Assembly (NCBI RefSeq): GCF_002288925.2
Contig: NW_022098004.1
Location: 10,797,182-10,861,181, forward strand
From: Delphinapterus leucas
Taxonomy: Eukaryota > Chordata > Mammalia > Artiodactyla > Monodontidae
Direction: 5' to 3'
DNA length: 64,000 bases
A model generated the notes under the pieces. It saw nothing but the letters and a program-made list of their open reading frames with translations, did no database searches and had not been told where the DNA came from. Position 1 is the first letter of the stretch; every line of letters starts with the position of its first letter. A program made the position numbers and the translations under genes. Of the stretch, positions 11,521 through 22,061 are shown piece by piece.

Positions 11521-11859
11521 TGTCCCATATTTTAATTGTTCCATTTGTTATATAGTTTTCTAGGAAAATGGTTCCAGCCTTGTCTATTGGGCATTCTTTC
11601 ATATTGATTCATGTGTCCTTATAACATAGATGGGATCATCTTGTGTTTTACCTGGCCCAGCCCTGTATTCAGCCCTTTTTCCAAAGAGCTCTGGTTTCCC
11701 TTTAATGGATAATGGTGTTTAGAAACCAAGATCTGTGCACTGAATGTGCTCATTGCTTTCAAGGTGTCAGTGCTTCTAGGTCTGCTCAGGAGACAGAGCC
11801 AAGAAACAGACAAAGAAACAAATGAATAAATATTCAGTAAATATCTATTCAATAAATAG

Positions 11860-11887
11860 ATTATATATATATATATATATATATATA
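11860..11887. repeat. (AT)n microsatellite
   Basis: Pure TA dinucleotide run. Confidence 0.9.
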
Positions 11888-11990
11888 CTGCTAATTTTGT
11901 ATATAAGCATATCTATAATTATTTCTGCACCTGAGTATCTGAATATATAGTAAAATAGACATGAATACTCACTGCACTGATATCTCTGAC

Positions 11991-12829
11991 TATTCTGTCA
12001 CCACAAAATGCAATGTATTCAACAGCATTTCTCTCCCTTGCTTATGCAGGGGGGCTGGATGTGTTCATTGGTGGCACCGAGAGGCCCTAGAAGAGGGCAT
12101 GGGGACAAGAAACTGATCCTTGACCTATTTGTGACCTCCTCCTGAGGCAAAAGGCAGGGTGTGTGATTAAAGTCAGGGATTATAGCCTCAAAAAGATTGT
12201 ATGTTGTTTGTTGAGGTGTGTTGTGGCTGTGTGCTTGCCTAGACTTGGGCATTCTCAGAGGAGGGGGGAGACTAGGGCATGGCCTCACTCTGGTGAGTGG
12301 CCAGCATGGGGTGAGTGTGTAGGGACGTGGCTATGTCCAAGAAAATTCACGGCCAACTTAGAAGGAAAATGGGGGGGTAACGACTGTGGGGACTAATCTC
12401 TGAGCAGTTTTTGATATCCTACAAGCGTTCTTTCATATCCCGGGACCTTTATAACCAGGGCCAAGAAAGTCGTCATAAGAATGTTGGCATTCTCTTTGGG
12501 AGTATTGATTTCCCTTTAGGAAATGGGGATGATTTCAGTACACTGTTAATTTACATTAATATAACATTATAACCATGATTAATACTACCCTGGTGAATCC
12601 TGTTGTTGTCTCTTAATCTATACAAAATTGGGATAGTTACGATGCATCGTTGATATTACTTTTGCCTTTATAATTGAAATTAATACTATAATTAGGAATG
12701 AAGAGATACTTGTAAATTAGGGGGATAAATCTATATTTTTATGAGTATTTGTGAGGTGTAAAATAGGTAGATCCTTACTTATTAAAGCTATGTTAGTAAC
12801 AGAAACTACTAACCATAGAGTATACAATA
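11991..12829. other. unassigned
   Basis: Nothing recognisable on either strand. Confidence 0.4.
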
Positions 12830-13050
12830 CAAATCCATATTTTTTGAGTGTTTACTTGGTTTCAGGTCATACCTCAAGTGTATTCCGTGCATTAAATGTG
12901 TAACCTTGTCGGTAATCCTGTAAGAGAAGTTCTGTGATTATCTGCATTTCATAGTTGAGGAATCTGAGGCAAAAAGCTGTTGAATGACTTGTGCTGAGGT
13001 ACTTCAGTCGGGAGTTCATGCAACTTGGATTTTCACCCAAGCACCTTGAG
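12830..13050 (-). mobile_element. MIR SINE
   Basis: Antisense MIR core with the tail of the family (GAGGAATCTGAGGC region). Confidence 0.65.
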
Positions 13051-13348
13051 TCCATGCTCCATTTATTTAACCTCTGTGTTTCTCATGGTGATTAAAAGAA
13101 TACTTATCACAAGTCACTAGTATTATTTATCTACATCCTGTCAATATTACGTCAATTAAAGACTGCAAGAAGGTCTTTTCCTAAATCTTTCCTTATCCCC
13201 CACGCTCCCACCTGGCTGCCACCTTCCTGGTGGCCTCTGCATCTTCCTGCCTCTCATCACCATGCCTGGGCAGGCCTGCTCTTGTGCACTATTACACCGC
13301 TGGATTGCTGCTTAGAAGTTGGGGAGTCTGTTAAGAATACAAGGTCCT

Positions 13349-13541
13349 GGGGACTTCCCTGGTGGTCCAGTGGTTCCAGTGCAGGGGGTGCAGGTTCGAT
13401 CCCTGGTTGGGGAGCTAAGATCCCACATGCCTCATGGGCAAACACTGAAACATAAAACAGAAGCAGTATTATAACAAATTCAATAAAGACTTAAAAAAAA
13501 GTGGTCCACATCAAAAAAAAAAATCTTAAAAAAGAAAAAAA
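13349..13541 (+). mobile_element. CHR-1-type SINE with extended A-rich tail
   Basis: tRNA-like body from GGACTTCCCTGG, long A-rich tail, imperfect 16-bp target duplication 13333-13348 and 13542-13557. Confidence 0.88.
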
Positions 13542-13557
13542 AAGAATGCAAGGTCCT

Positions 13558-14011
13558 TTGCTGTGGTGTTTCAACATTTGGTTCTAAGGGGTGAGAGTTC
13601 ACCCTGCTCAGGTGGTTGAGGGAAGGATCCCAGGTATGAGTGCAGTGGGGCTGCACATTTTGTATTTTGAGTCTTGGCTGGAGGCACATGAGTGGGATCT
13701 TGAATACCTAGACATGAGGGGTCCCATGCATACTCTTTCCACCCTCTCAATCATTGCTGTTTTATCCTAGGGCTTGGCCATGTCAGCAGGAAAATGTAGC
13801 CCTATGAGAGCGCATTAGCAGGGAAACCCTACCGATTCCTCCCCATAGGTGTCTCCCCTTGAGAACGGAAGATTTTGGCCAACGGAAGATTCTGACTGAG
13901 AGAATGTGCAGGGTGTCTGGAGTCTTAACAGGTCTGGGTTACACACAAACACCACAGTCATTCCACCCCACACATATTCCTGAGTGCCATATCATTCTCT
14001 TTCCTCCGCAG
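13558..14011. other. intronic-looking DNA before the exon-3 relic
   Basis: No exon found upstream of the relic in this stretch. Confidence 0.35.
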
Positions 14012-14119
14012 GTGATCAGATCTCCTGAGGAGAAATTTGAATTTATCTATGCAAGTGGTAAGGAAAATTATCATGGTTACATTCCTGAGTGGAGTTTTCA
14101 GCAAAAATACCTAATCTAG
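14012..14119 (+). pseudogene. TIMP-like exon-3 relic on the opposite strand
   Basis: A good acceptor (pyrimidine tract then CCGCAG) is followed in phase 0 by 35 codons and TAG. The reading Phe-Glu-Phe-Ile-Tyr-Ala-Ser, a Gly-Tyr at the Cys-Gly position and a closing Gln-Gln-Lys-Tyr-Leu-Ile match TIMP exon 3. The core Cys is gone (Tyr-His-Gly-Tyr). The expected Ala-Gly and donor are replaced by TAG and GATGAG, so the GT is lost. It is the third TIMP-like piece in the window and the only convincing one on the plus strand. I found no matching exon 4 or 5 downstream before the L1 at 15.1 kb. Confidence 0.6.
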
Positions 14120-15147
14120 GATGAGTCACACACCCCCTAGCCCTTTGCCTTCTCTCACCCGCTGGCATGGAACCCTCAGTTTTGGCCAACAGACCAGAAA
14201 TATAATCTCTCTTTAGTAACTTAGAACATTGTGCTCCCTCCCAGGACTGCTCATCCATAGCTGATTTGTTTCCCGGCCCAGGGTTTCCTGAGGCCATTAG
14301 GGCTAGATTCACTTAAACCACAGAGTGGACACAGTGTGCTGACCTTCCAAATTTGACTTCTGTCTTCATGAGCAGTTTTGAGTAACAATAAATCAAAATT
14401 GAATAGACGTAGCATGAAATACGGAAAAGAGTATAACTAAGATACCTTCTCGATATCTACAGGACAGGTCATTCTACCATGAATGACCCATCTGCTGTTC
14501 TTTCAGCCCAGGACCTGGTGCCGACTCTCTTTGTGCCTTGCTGCCTCTCCCTCTTCCTTTCCTCCTCTCCTCTCTATCCTCTTGGCCGTTCCGTAGTTCC
14601 TTTTATTAAATCTGTTTTTGCCCTTTCTCTTTGATGAGCTTCTGATCTTCCCTGTTCTCTGTTGTCACTACCTGCTTTACTTGCTACTGTTTGCTCCACT
14701 TGCTGTCTTTTTGTTCCTTCCCTCTCCTCCCAGGACTCTGCCAATCCTTCATCTTCTGTTCCACCTTTTTTCTATTGTCTGCATTGAACAGGGCACAGAA
14801 TTAAGACGTGGTAAACTTTGCTCTGCTTTCTGCATCCTCCAGAGAGATTTCCGTAGGGATAGTGGTCACTGCTTACTCATACTCATACAGTCATATAGGC
14901 AAGATTTCTCCTGTCTTCAGGGTGTACAATTTACCAAACCAAGCACCTGTCTAAACTCTGTGAACAGTTGTTCTGAAATAACTTGAATAAGACCCTCACA
15001 GACATCATGCCAACCTCCTCAAATCTAATAACACTTAAGTGGTTTGTGTTTTCTTTCTTGATCCAGATTCTGGTAAGGGGAATACTAGGAGTTGTAGAAT
15101 TTGATAGAGCGGTGTCCATAGGAAACACACACATTTCTCCTTGGAGT
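14120..15147. other. unassigned
   Basis: Searched by eye for TIMP exons 4 and 5 on the plus strand without success. Contains a pyrimidine-rich stretch at 14520-14760. Confidence 0.35.
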
Positions 15148-17360
15148 TTTTATTTTTTTAATTGAAGTATAGTTGATTTATAATATTGTGTTAGTTTCAG
15201 GTGTAAAGTGATTAAGTTACATATGTATATTCAGAACATTTTCCACTATAGGTTATTATGCGATATTGAATATAGTTTCCTGTGTTGTACAGTAAATCCT
15301 TGATGCTTATATATTTTATGTATAGTAGCGTGTATCTGTTAATCCCATACTCCTAATTTATCCCTCCCTCCACTCCTTTCCCCCTTTGGTACCATAAGTT
15401 TGTTTTCTGTGTCTGCGAGTCTGTTTCTGTTTTGTATAGTGATTCATTTATATTATTTCTTAGATTCCACATATAAGTCATATCATATGATATTTGTCTT
15501 TTTTTTCATAAATTTATTTATTTTGTTTATTTTTGGCTGTGTTAGGTCTTCATTGCTGTGTGTGGGCTTTCTCTAGTTGCAGCAAGTGGGGTCTACTCTT
15601 TGTTGTGGTGTGTGGGCTTCTCATTGCGGTGGCTTCTCATTGTGGAGCATGGGCTCTAAGTGCTTGGGCTTCAGTAGTTGCAGCATGGGGGCTCAGTAGT
15701 TGTGGCTCACAGGCTCTAGAGCACAGGCTCAGTAGTTATGGCACATGGGCTTAGTTGCTCTGTGGCATGTGGGATCTTCCTGGACCAGGGATCGAACCCA
15801 TGTCCCCTGCATTGGCAGGAGGATTCTCAACTGCTCTGCCACCAGGGAAGCCCCTGATATTTGTCTTTGTCTGACTTACTTAGTATGATAATCTCTAGGT
15901 CCATCTATGTTGCTGCAAATGACAATATTTCACTCTTTTTTATGGCTGAGTAATATTCCATTGTATATATATGCCATATCTTCTTAAACCAGTTGTCTGT
16001 TGATTGGCACTTGGGTTGTTTCCATGTCTTAACTATTGTAAATAGTGCTGCTATGAACATTGGGGCGCATGTATCATTTTGAATTAGAGTTTTCATCTTT
16101 TCCAGGTATATGTTCAGGAGTGGGATTGCTGGATTGTAATGCAGCTCTATTTTTAGATATTTAAGGAACCTCCATACTGTTTTCCATAGTGGCTGCACCA
16201 ATTTACATTCCCACAAACAGTGTAGGAGAGTTCCCTTTTCTCCACACACTCTCCAACATTTATTATTTTTAGGCTTTTTGGTGATAACCATTCTGTCCAG
16301 TGCGAGGTGCTACCTCACTGTGGTTTTGATTTGCATTTCTCTAATAATTAGCAATGGTGAGCATCTTTTCATATGCCTGTTGGCCATCTGTATGTCTTTT
16401 TTGGAGAAATGTCTATTTAGGTCTTCTGCCCTTTTTTCGATTGTTTGTTTGTTTTTCTGATATTGAGTTGTATGACCTGTTTGTAAATTTTGGAAATTAA
16501 GCCCTGTTGGTCACATCATTTGTAAATACACTCTCCTTTCAATAGGTTGTCTTTTCATTTTGGTGATGATTTCCTTTGCTGTGCAAAAGCTTTTAAGTTG
16601 GAATAGGTCCCATTTATTTATTTTTGCTTTTATTTCTTTTTGCCTCAGGAGTTGGAGCTAAGAAAATATTGCCACAATGTATGTCTGAGAATGTTTTGCC
16701 TATGTTCCTTTCTAGGAGTTTTATGGTGTCATGATTTATAGTTAGGTCTTTAAACCATTTTGAGTTTATTTTTGTATATGGTGTGAGGAAGTGTTCTGAT
16801 TTCACTGATTTACATGAGGCTGTCCAGCTTTCCCAGCACCACTTGTTGAAGAGACTGTCTTTTCTCCACTGTCTATTCTTGCCTCCTTTACTGTAGATTA
16901 ATTAACCCTAGAGGTATGGGTTTATTTCTGGGCTGTCTGTTCTGTTCCATTGATCCATATATCTGTTTTTGCGCCAGTATCACACTCTTTTGATTACTAT
17001 AGCTTTGTAGTATTATCTGAAGTCTAGGAGGGTTATGCCTCCAGCTTTGTTCTTTTTCCTCAAAATTACTTTGGCAATTCTGGGTCTTTTGTGGTCCCAT
17101 ATAACTTTTAGGATTGTTTGTTCTAGTTCCATGAAAAATGTCATGGGTATTTTGATAGGAATCACATTAAATCTGTAGATTGCTTTGGGTAGCATGGCTG
17201 TTTAAACAATATTAATTCTTCCAATCCAAGAGAGTGGAATATCTTTACATTTCTTTGAACCATCATCAATTTCCTTTATCAGTGTTTTATGATTTTCAGC
17301 ATATATGTCTTTCACCTCCTTGGTCAGGTTTATTCCTAGGTATTTTATTTTTTGATGTGA
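15148..17360 (-). mobile_element. L1 3' half, antisense
   Basis: 3' UTR and the C-terminal part of ORF2. The translation at 16291-15905 shows the typical Gly-Glu-Lys-Gly-Thr-Leu-Leu-His-Cys and Tyr-Thr-Met-Glu-Tyr-Tyr blocks. 5'-truncated and interrupted by a SINE. Confidence 0.9.
15501..15854 (-). mobile_element. long CHR-type SINE
   Basis: Inserted in the L1, target duplication TGATATTTGTCTT at 15488-15500 and 15855-15867. Confidence 0.93.
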
Positions 17361-18099
17361 CTCCTACTAGGGCTACAGACAGTCAGTGACTTGGATCTTG
17401 GTCTCCAAAAATATAACTGGGATAGATATAAGAAGTAGTAAAATGATGGTTACTAATTTAATCAAATATGTTAAAGAAATGGACACACAACACGACATAC
17501 ACATTTCAATCACACAGTCTAAAGAATTTTTATGAATAAATACACTATGTAACAATACCTTGGTCAAGATATAGAACAATAGCATAAATACTCCAATTCC
17601 CTCATATCCCTTTGGAGTTAATCACTCACCCATGCCAGCTTTGGACAAACATTGACCTAATTTCTATAAATATTGATTAATTTTGCATATTTTAGAATTT
17701 AATATAAATAAGTTAATATAGCATAATCTCTTTGGTAAATGGCTTCTTCCTCTCAGCACAGTCATTTAAAAATTTATCCATGTTGCCTGTACTAATAGTT
17801 CATTCCTTTTCTTATTAGTCACTGTTACAATGTATGAATAAACCAAAATTTGTTTATTCAATCAATTACTGATGGAAAATTGTTTTCTCTCAAGATTTTG
17901 GCCATTATGAATAAAGCTGTTATATACAGTCCTTACCAGTCTCTGTTGTCATATGCTTTCATTATTTGTGTAAATTCTAAGGCTGTAATCTGTTGATCAT
18001 ATGATAATTTTATCATTAGCTTCATAAGAAACTGTTGGGCTTTTTCCAAATTGGTTGTCATATTTTGTACTCCCAAGAGCAATTTAGAAGAGTTCCAGG

Positions 18100-18446
18100 G
18101 GATTCCCTGGGTGGCGCAGTGGTTAAGAATCCACCTGCCAATGCAGGGGACACGGGCTCGAGCCCTGGTCTGAGAAGATCCCACATGCTGCAGAGCAACT
18201 AAGCCTGTACACCACAACTCCGGAGCCTGTGCTCTAGAACCCGCGAGCCACAATTACTGAGCCTGCGTGCCTCAACTACTGAAGCCCACGTGCCTAGAGC
18301 CCGTGCTCCGCCACAAGAGAAGCCACTGCAATGAGAAGCCTGCACACCGCAAGGAAGAGTAGCCCCTGCTCACCTCAACTAGAGAAAGCCCACACGCAGC
18401 AACGAAGACCCAACACAGCCAAAAATAAATAAAATAAATAAATTAG
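18100..18446 (+). mobile_element. long CHR-type SINE
   Basis: Target duplication AAGAGTTCCAGG (18088-18099 and 18706-18717) brackets this element together with the second SINE in its tail. Confidence 0.9.
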
Positions 18447-18705
18447 GGGCTTCCCTGGTGGCGCAGTGGTTGAGAGTCCGCCTGCTCATGCAGGGGACAT
18501 GGGTTCGTGCCCCGGTCTGAGAAGAACTCACATGCCGCGGAGCGGCTGGGCCCGTGAGCCATGGCCGCTGAGCTTGCGCGTCTGGAGCCTGTGCTCTGCA
18601 ACAGGAGAGGCCACAACAATCAGAGGCCTGCGTACCGCAAAAACAAACAAAAAAAGAAAACAAAACAAAACAAAAAAATAATTAATTAAAAAAAAAAAAA
18701 AAAAA
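18447..18705 (+). mobile_element. CHR-2 SINE nested in SINE tail
   Basis: Complete 210-bp body starting within the AAATAAAT-rich tail of the preceding SINE. The outer target duplication shows it came second. Confidence 0.9.
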
Positions 18706-19227
18706 AAGAGTTCCAGGTACTTCAAATCCTTGTCAACACTTGGTATTATCAGTCATTAATTTAGCCACTGTAGTGGATGTGAAGTTGTATCCTGCAGAGG
18801 TTTTACATATATTTTTCCAATAAATATTGTAATGGACTATTAGACATTCATGTACCATGTTTTATAAAATATTCAAATACTTTGCCCATTTGTATTGTTT
18901 CTCTTTTTATTATTGAGTGGTAAGAGGTTTTTAAATTTTCTTTAATGTATTCTGGATACAGGTTGTTTGTCAGATAATGTATATTTTGCATATAACACTT
19001 CTTTCCGAAGCTTATTGTTTTATTTTTGGAATTACAGCTTTTGAAGTGTGGGAGTCTTACATTTTAATGAGGCACAGTTTGTCAGTTTGTCTTTTATAGA
19101 TTTTTGCTTTTTGTGAGTATCTGTTGCCTGGGCCACTGATAAATTTTATTTCACTTAGGCACTCACCACACTAAGCTAGGAAATATATGTTATCAATGTA
19201 TACACAAATATTTTAAAACATTTTTTG

Positions 19228-19273
19228 TAACTGTGTGTGTGTATGTGTGCATCTATGTGTGTGTGTGTGTGTG
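19228..19273. repeat. (TG)n microsatellite
   Basis: Interrupted TG run. Confidence 0.85.
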
Positions 19274-19517
19274 GCCTTGTAGCCACAGAAAACCTCCTTG
19301 TGCCCATTTGGTTCCCCCAGCCTGTGACAGGTATGCCATCTGTCCCATAGTTGCTCTATTTTCTGAATCATCCTTTGATTCCAGGGTTGATAGTTGAACT
19401 CCAGGGAGGATGAGATCACAGGCAATTGGTCTATGGATTTTGCAGCCACCCATTATGCTTATTAACCATAACTATACCCACTCAGGTTCTTAATTCTTTT
19501 TCCAGGAGCTCTATCTT

Positions 19518-19718
19518 TTTTTTTTTGCGGTACGCGGGCCTCTCACTGTTGTGGCCTCTCCCGTTGCGGAGCACAGGCTCTGGACACGCAGGCTCATCGG
19601 CCATGGCTCACGGGCCCAGCCGCTCCGCGGCATGTGGGATCTTCCCGGACCGGGGCACGAACCCGTGTCCCCTGCATCGGCAGGCGGACTCTCAACCACT
19701 GCGCCACCAGGGAAGCCC
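19518..19718 (-). mobile_element. CHR-2 SINE
   Basis: Antisense, target duplication CAGGAGCTCTATCTT at 19503-19517 and 19719-19733. Confidence 0.93.
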
Positions 19719-19733
19719 CAGGAGCTCTATCTT

Positions 19734-20279
19734 ATTCTGAGAGCTTTAAATGGGAGGACCTCCTTCTTGGAAACTTGAAATTGGGAGTCTGGATAAATTA
19801 GGTGGGGATTGTAGAGGTGTAATTACCGGGCAGTGCCTTTATTCCTGACACCGCATGTAAGTCCGCCCAGATTTCTGAGTCTGGGCTAGGAACACCATCT
19901 CCCTTGCAGGGCTTCCTCTCCCAGAATGGACACAGATGCTTTGGGAAGCTTTGTGCCCAAGGGTAGGGACCATAAATCTGAGTAGATGTATGTAAAAACT
20001 ACATAAACCTGATACTCTAGTTGATAAAATTATTTTCACAGGTGTATATGTTGAAAATTCTGAAACTACTTTATATGTATACTAGAGTCGAACAAATAAG
20101 TAAATAAATTATATAAAATGGGAATCAGGTTTCTTATTGTCAGAGAAAAAAGATACAAATAATCAAGGGTTGAGGGCTAGAATTAACCATGTATTACTCT
20201 ATAGTTGGAGATAGTATGAACTCATGTTTATTATAATATATATTGAGGGAGATATAGAAGTAGTTATGTCTATGTATAT
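19734..20279. other. unassigned
   Basis: AT-rich DNA; nothing recognisable. Confidence 0.4.
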
Positions 20280-21009
20280 ATACATGAATTAGTATGCATA
20301 CATTTATCTTCTAGCTCTGTTTACTGAGAGGGCCTGGAAGCAGTGACCCCAGTGACAATGAACAACCCAGCGCCCAGGTATGGGTTTCTAAATTCCATTG
20401 TTCAGTTATAGAAAAAAAAAATAACCACGGGCATGGTCAATAGAGTGTAGAAAAGGAAAAATCATGGCTTTACAGTGGAGAACCCTGGCAGACACCACCT
20501 TAACCAAGTAGTCATTGTTATTATCATGAGTGATGTAGTGTCAATGCTATGTACTTGTGATATGGTGCAATGAAAAAAATATTTCCTCTTTGTGGCCCTC
20601 TTCCCCAAAATTGATAGCCCCAGTCTAATCATGAAAACATATCAGCCAAACCCAAATTGAGGAACAGCCTGTGAAACACCTGACCAGAAAAATTGCAAGG
20701 TCATCAAAAACAAAGTTAAACTAAAAAGCTATCACAGACCAGAGAAGACCGAGGAGGCAGGATGACTAATTTCTGCAGTGTCCAGGATTGGGTTCTGGCA
20801 CAGGTGAAAGGAAAAGGTGTAGAAGTCTGAACAGAGTGTCATTCAGTTCATAATATTGTATTCATGTTAATTACTTAGTTTTGCCAAATGTATCATCATT
20901 ACATAAGATGTTATCATTAGGGCAAACTAGGTAAATATGAATTCTCTGTAATCATTTTGGTACTGTTTTTTTGTAAATCCAAAATTATTCCAAAATTGAA
21001 TAAAATGAA
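20280..21009 (+). mobile_element. old L1 (L1M class) 3' UTR
   Basis: Sense copy corresponding to 4600-5185 and adjoining the duplicated block. Confidence 0.6.
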
Positions 21010-21690
21010 TAGAGAAGACACTGTTTTCAGAAGGACTGTGGAAAATTTTCAAGGCGAAAAATTGTGTTCAAAGGAAAACTTCAATTAATTCCTTAAAACA
21101 TTCATTGTTGAGACCTCATTTTTACCATAATGCTGTAAGTCTGCTATCATTCCAATCTATGTCTGCATCTTATATTTTTATAGTGTTCATGGTGCTTTAT
21201 TTTACTTTCGGAAAGATGTTTTATTTTTAAAGTAGTCAAATTTATTAATATTTTTCTTCATATTGTGTGCCTTTTGAGTTTGAAGTCCTAAAAATATTCC
21301 TCTTTTTGTTCTTGTAAAAGTCTGAGTCTCATATTTTATTCTCAGGACTTTGCTCTGACAAAGAATGATTTTTATATTTGCAAAGGAGTCTTGATTCAGT
21401 GGGAATAAGGATTATTTTTCCTCCCTGGCCCAGTAATTCTTACTTCTGCGTATCATGTGGGAAAGGGTCAGGGCATGTCAGGTAGAGACTGACTCCAGTC
21501 TCTCTGGATTTATCCCTTTGTGTGAACCCAGGGCTCTTGCTTTTGGTAGGTTGGGGAAATGTCAGGAACTCTGGAATGAGAGGGATTAGGGTCAGGCATG
21601 CTGTTGCTGGATCAATAAGAGATAAGAGATGATTGAAGAATTGAGAAGATGAAAGGAATTTGTTACCAGGGTGGGTTGGCAAGCTTGGGA

Positions 21691-21711
21691 TTTATTTTTA
21701 TAAATTTTATT
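21691..21711 (-). promoter_or_regulatory. candidate poly(A) signals of the TIMP-like gene
   Basis: Two AATAAA hexamers on the minus strand (21711-21706 and 21696-21691) lie about 115-135 nt after the stop codon. Equivalent hexamers occur in the paralogous copy at 6031-6026 and 6005-6000, so the arrangement predates the duplication. Confidence 0.5.
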
Positions 21712-21827
21712 GATGCATACACTACTTGCAGAAAGTAAACAGAACTTAAGTGTTCACCTCAATGAATGTATACAAAACTAACTCAATTCTGTTAAGAATA
21801 GCCAAGTCAAAAAACAACATTAAAACC

Positions 21828-22061
21828 CTATAATGTAAAAGGTAGCATCTCAGGAATTGTTTCTGGAGTAGTGGTTTCGGGTTGATAATTATGGGTCTGG
21901 ATTCTGGTCCATTCACAGTGACCATAGCGCATGAGGGCACACATGGAGTACAAGGACTGGTTTCCTTCCCATATATGGTAGTCACAGGCTCTCTGCTGCC
22001 ACACACACTCTTTGACATCAGGTTGAGGGCAAGGGCGCCAGCAGAGGAGGCATGGCTGAAC
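21828..22061 (-). CDS. TIMP-like terminal exon 5
   Basis: Starts after a CCACCTCTAG acceptor in phase 0, encodes 77 residues and ends in TAG at 21830-21828. It is the C-terminal TIMP subdomain: Val-Gln-Pro-Cys, Arg-Pro-Cys, Glu-Cys-Val-Trp, Gly-Asn-Gln-Ser with a Cys six residues on, and Gly-His-Cys-Glu-Trp-Thr-Arg. It has seven cysteines where the corresponding exon of known TIMPs has five. The extra two are in Leu-Leu-Cys-Trp and Arg-Ala-Cys. The last 25 or so residues are Thr/Pro/Glu-rich and have no TIMP counterpart I recognise. Confidence 0.9.
   Translation of the reverse strand, partial: VQPCLLCWRPCPQPDVKECVWQQRACDYHIWEGNQSLYSMCALMRYGHCEWTRIQTHNYQPETTTPETIPEMLPFTL

Larger units (their letters stand above)
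10870..11990 (-). mobile_element. old L1 (L1M class) 3' region, antisense
   Basis: Same family and orientation as 640-1789 (compare the region around 1017-1700). It contains the SINE at 11295 and an AT microsatellite. Confidence 0.65.
17440..19140 (-). mobile_element. old L1 ORF2 remnant, antisense
   Basis: Decayed antisense ORF2 and 3' sequence, split by two SINEs at 18100-18705. Confidence 0.6.
21010..22061. repeat. duplicated block, 3' part of copy B
   Basis: Collinear with 5190-6601: shared 3' flank, poly(A) hexamers, stop codon and exon 5. The homologous site of the 5730 SINE is uninterrupted here. Confidence 0.75.

Noticed and set aside
18379..18725. Several frames with Ala/Pro/Arg-rich repeats
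   Set aside because: Translations of the two nested SINEs. Near-identical peptides recur at every SINE copy in the window.
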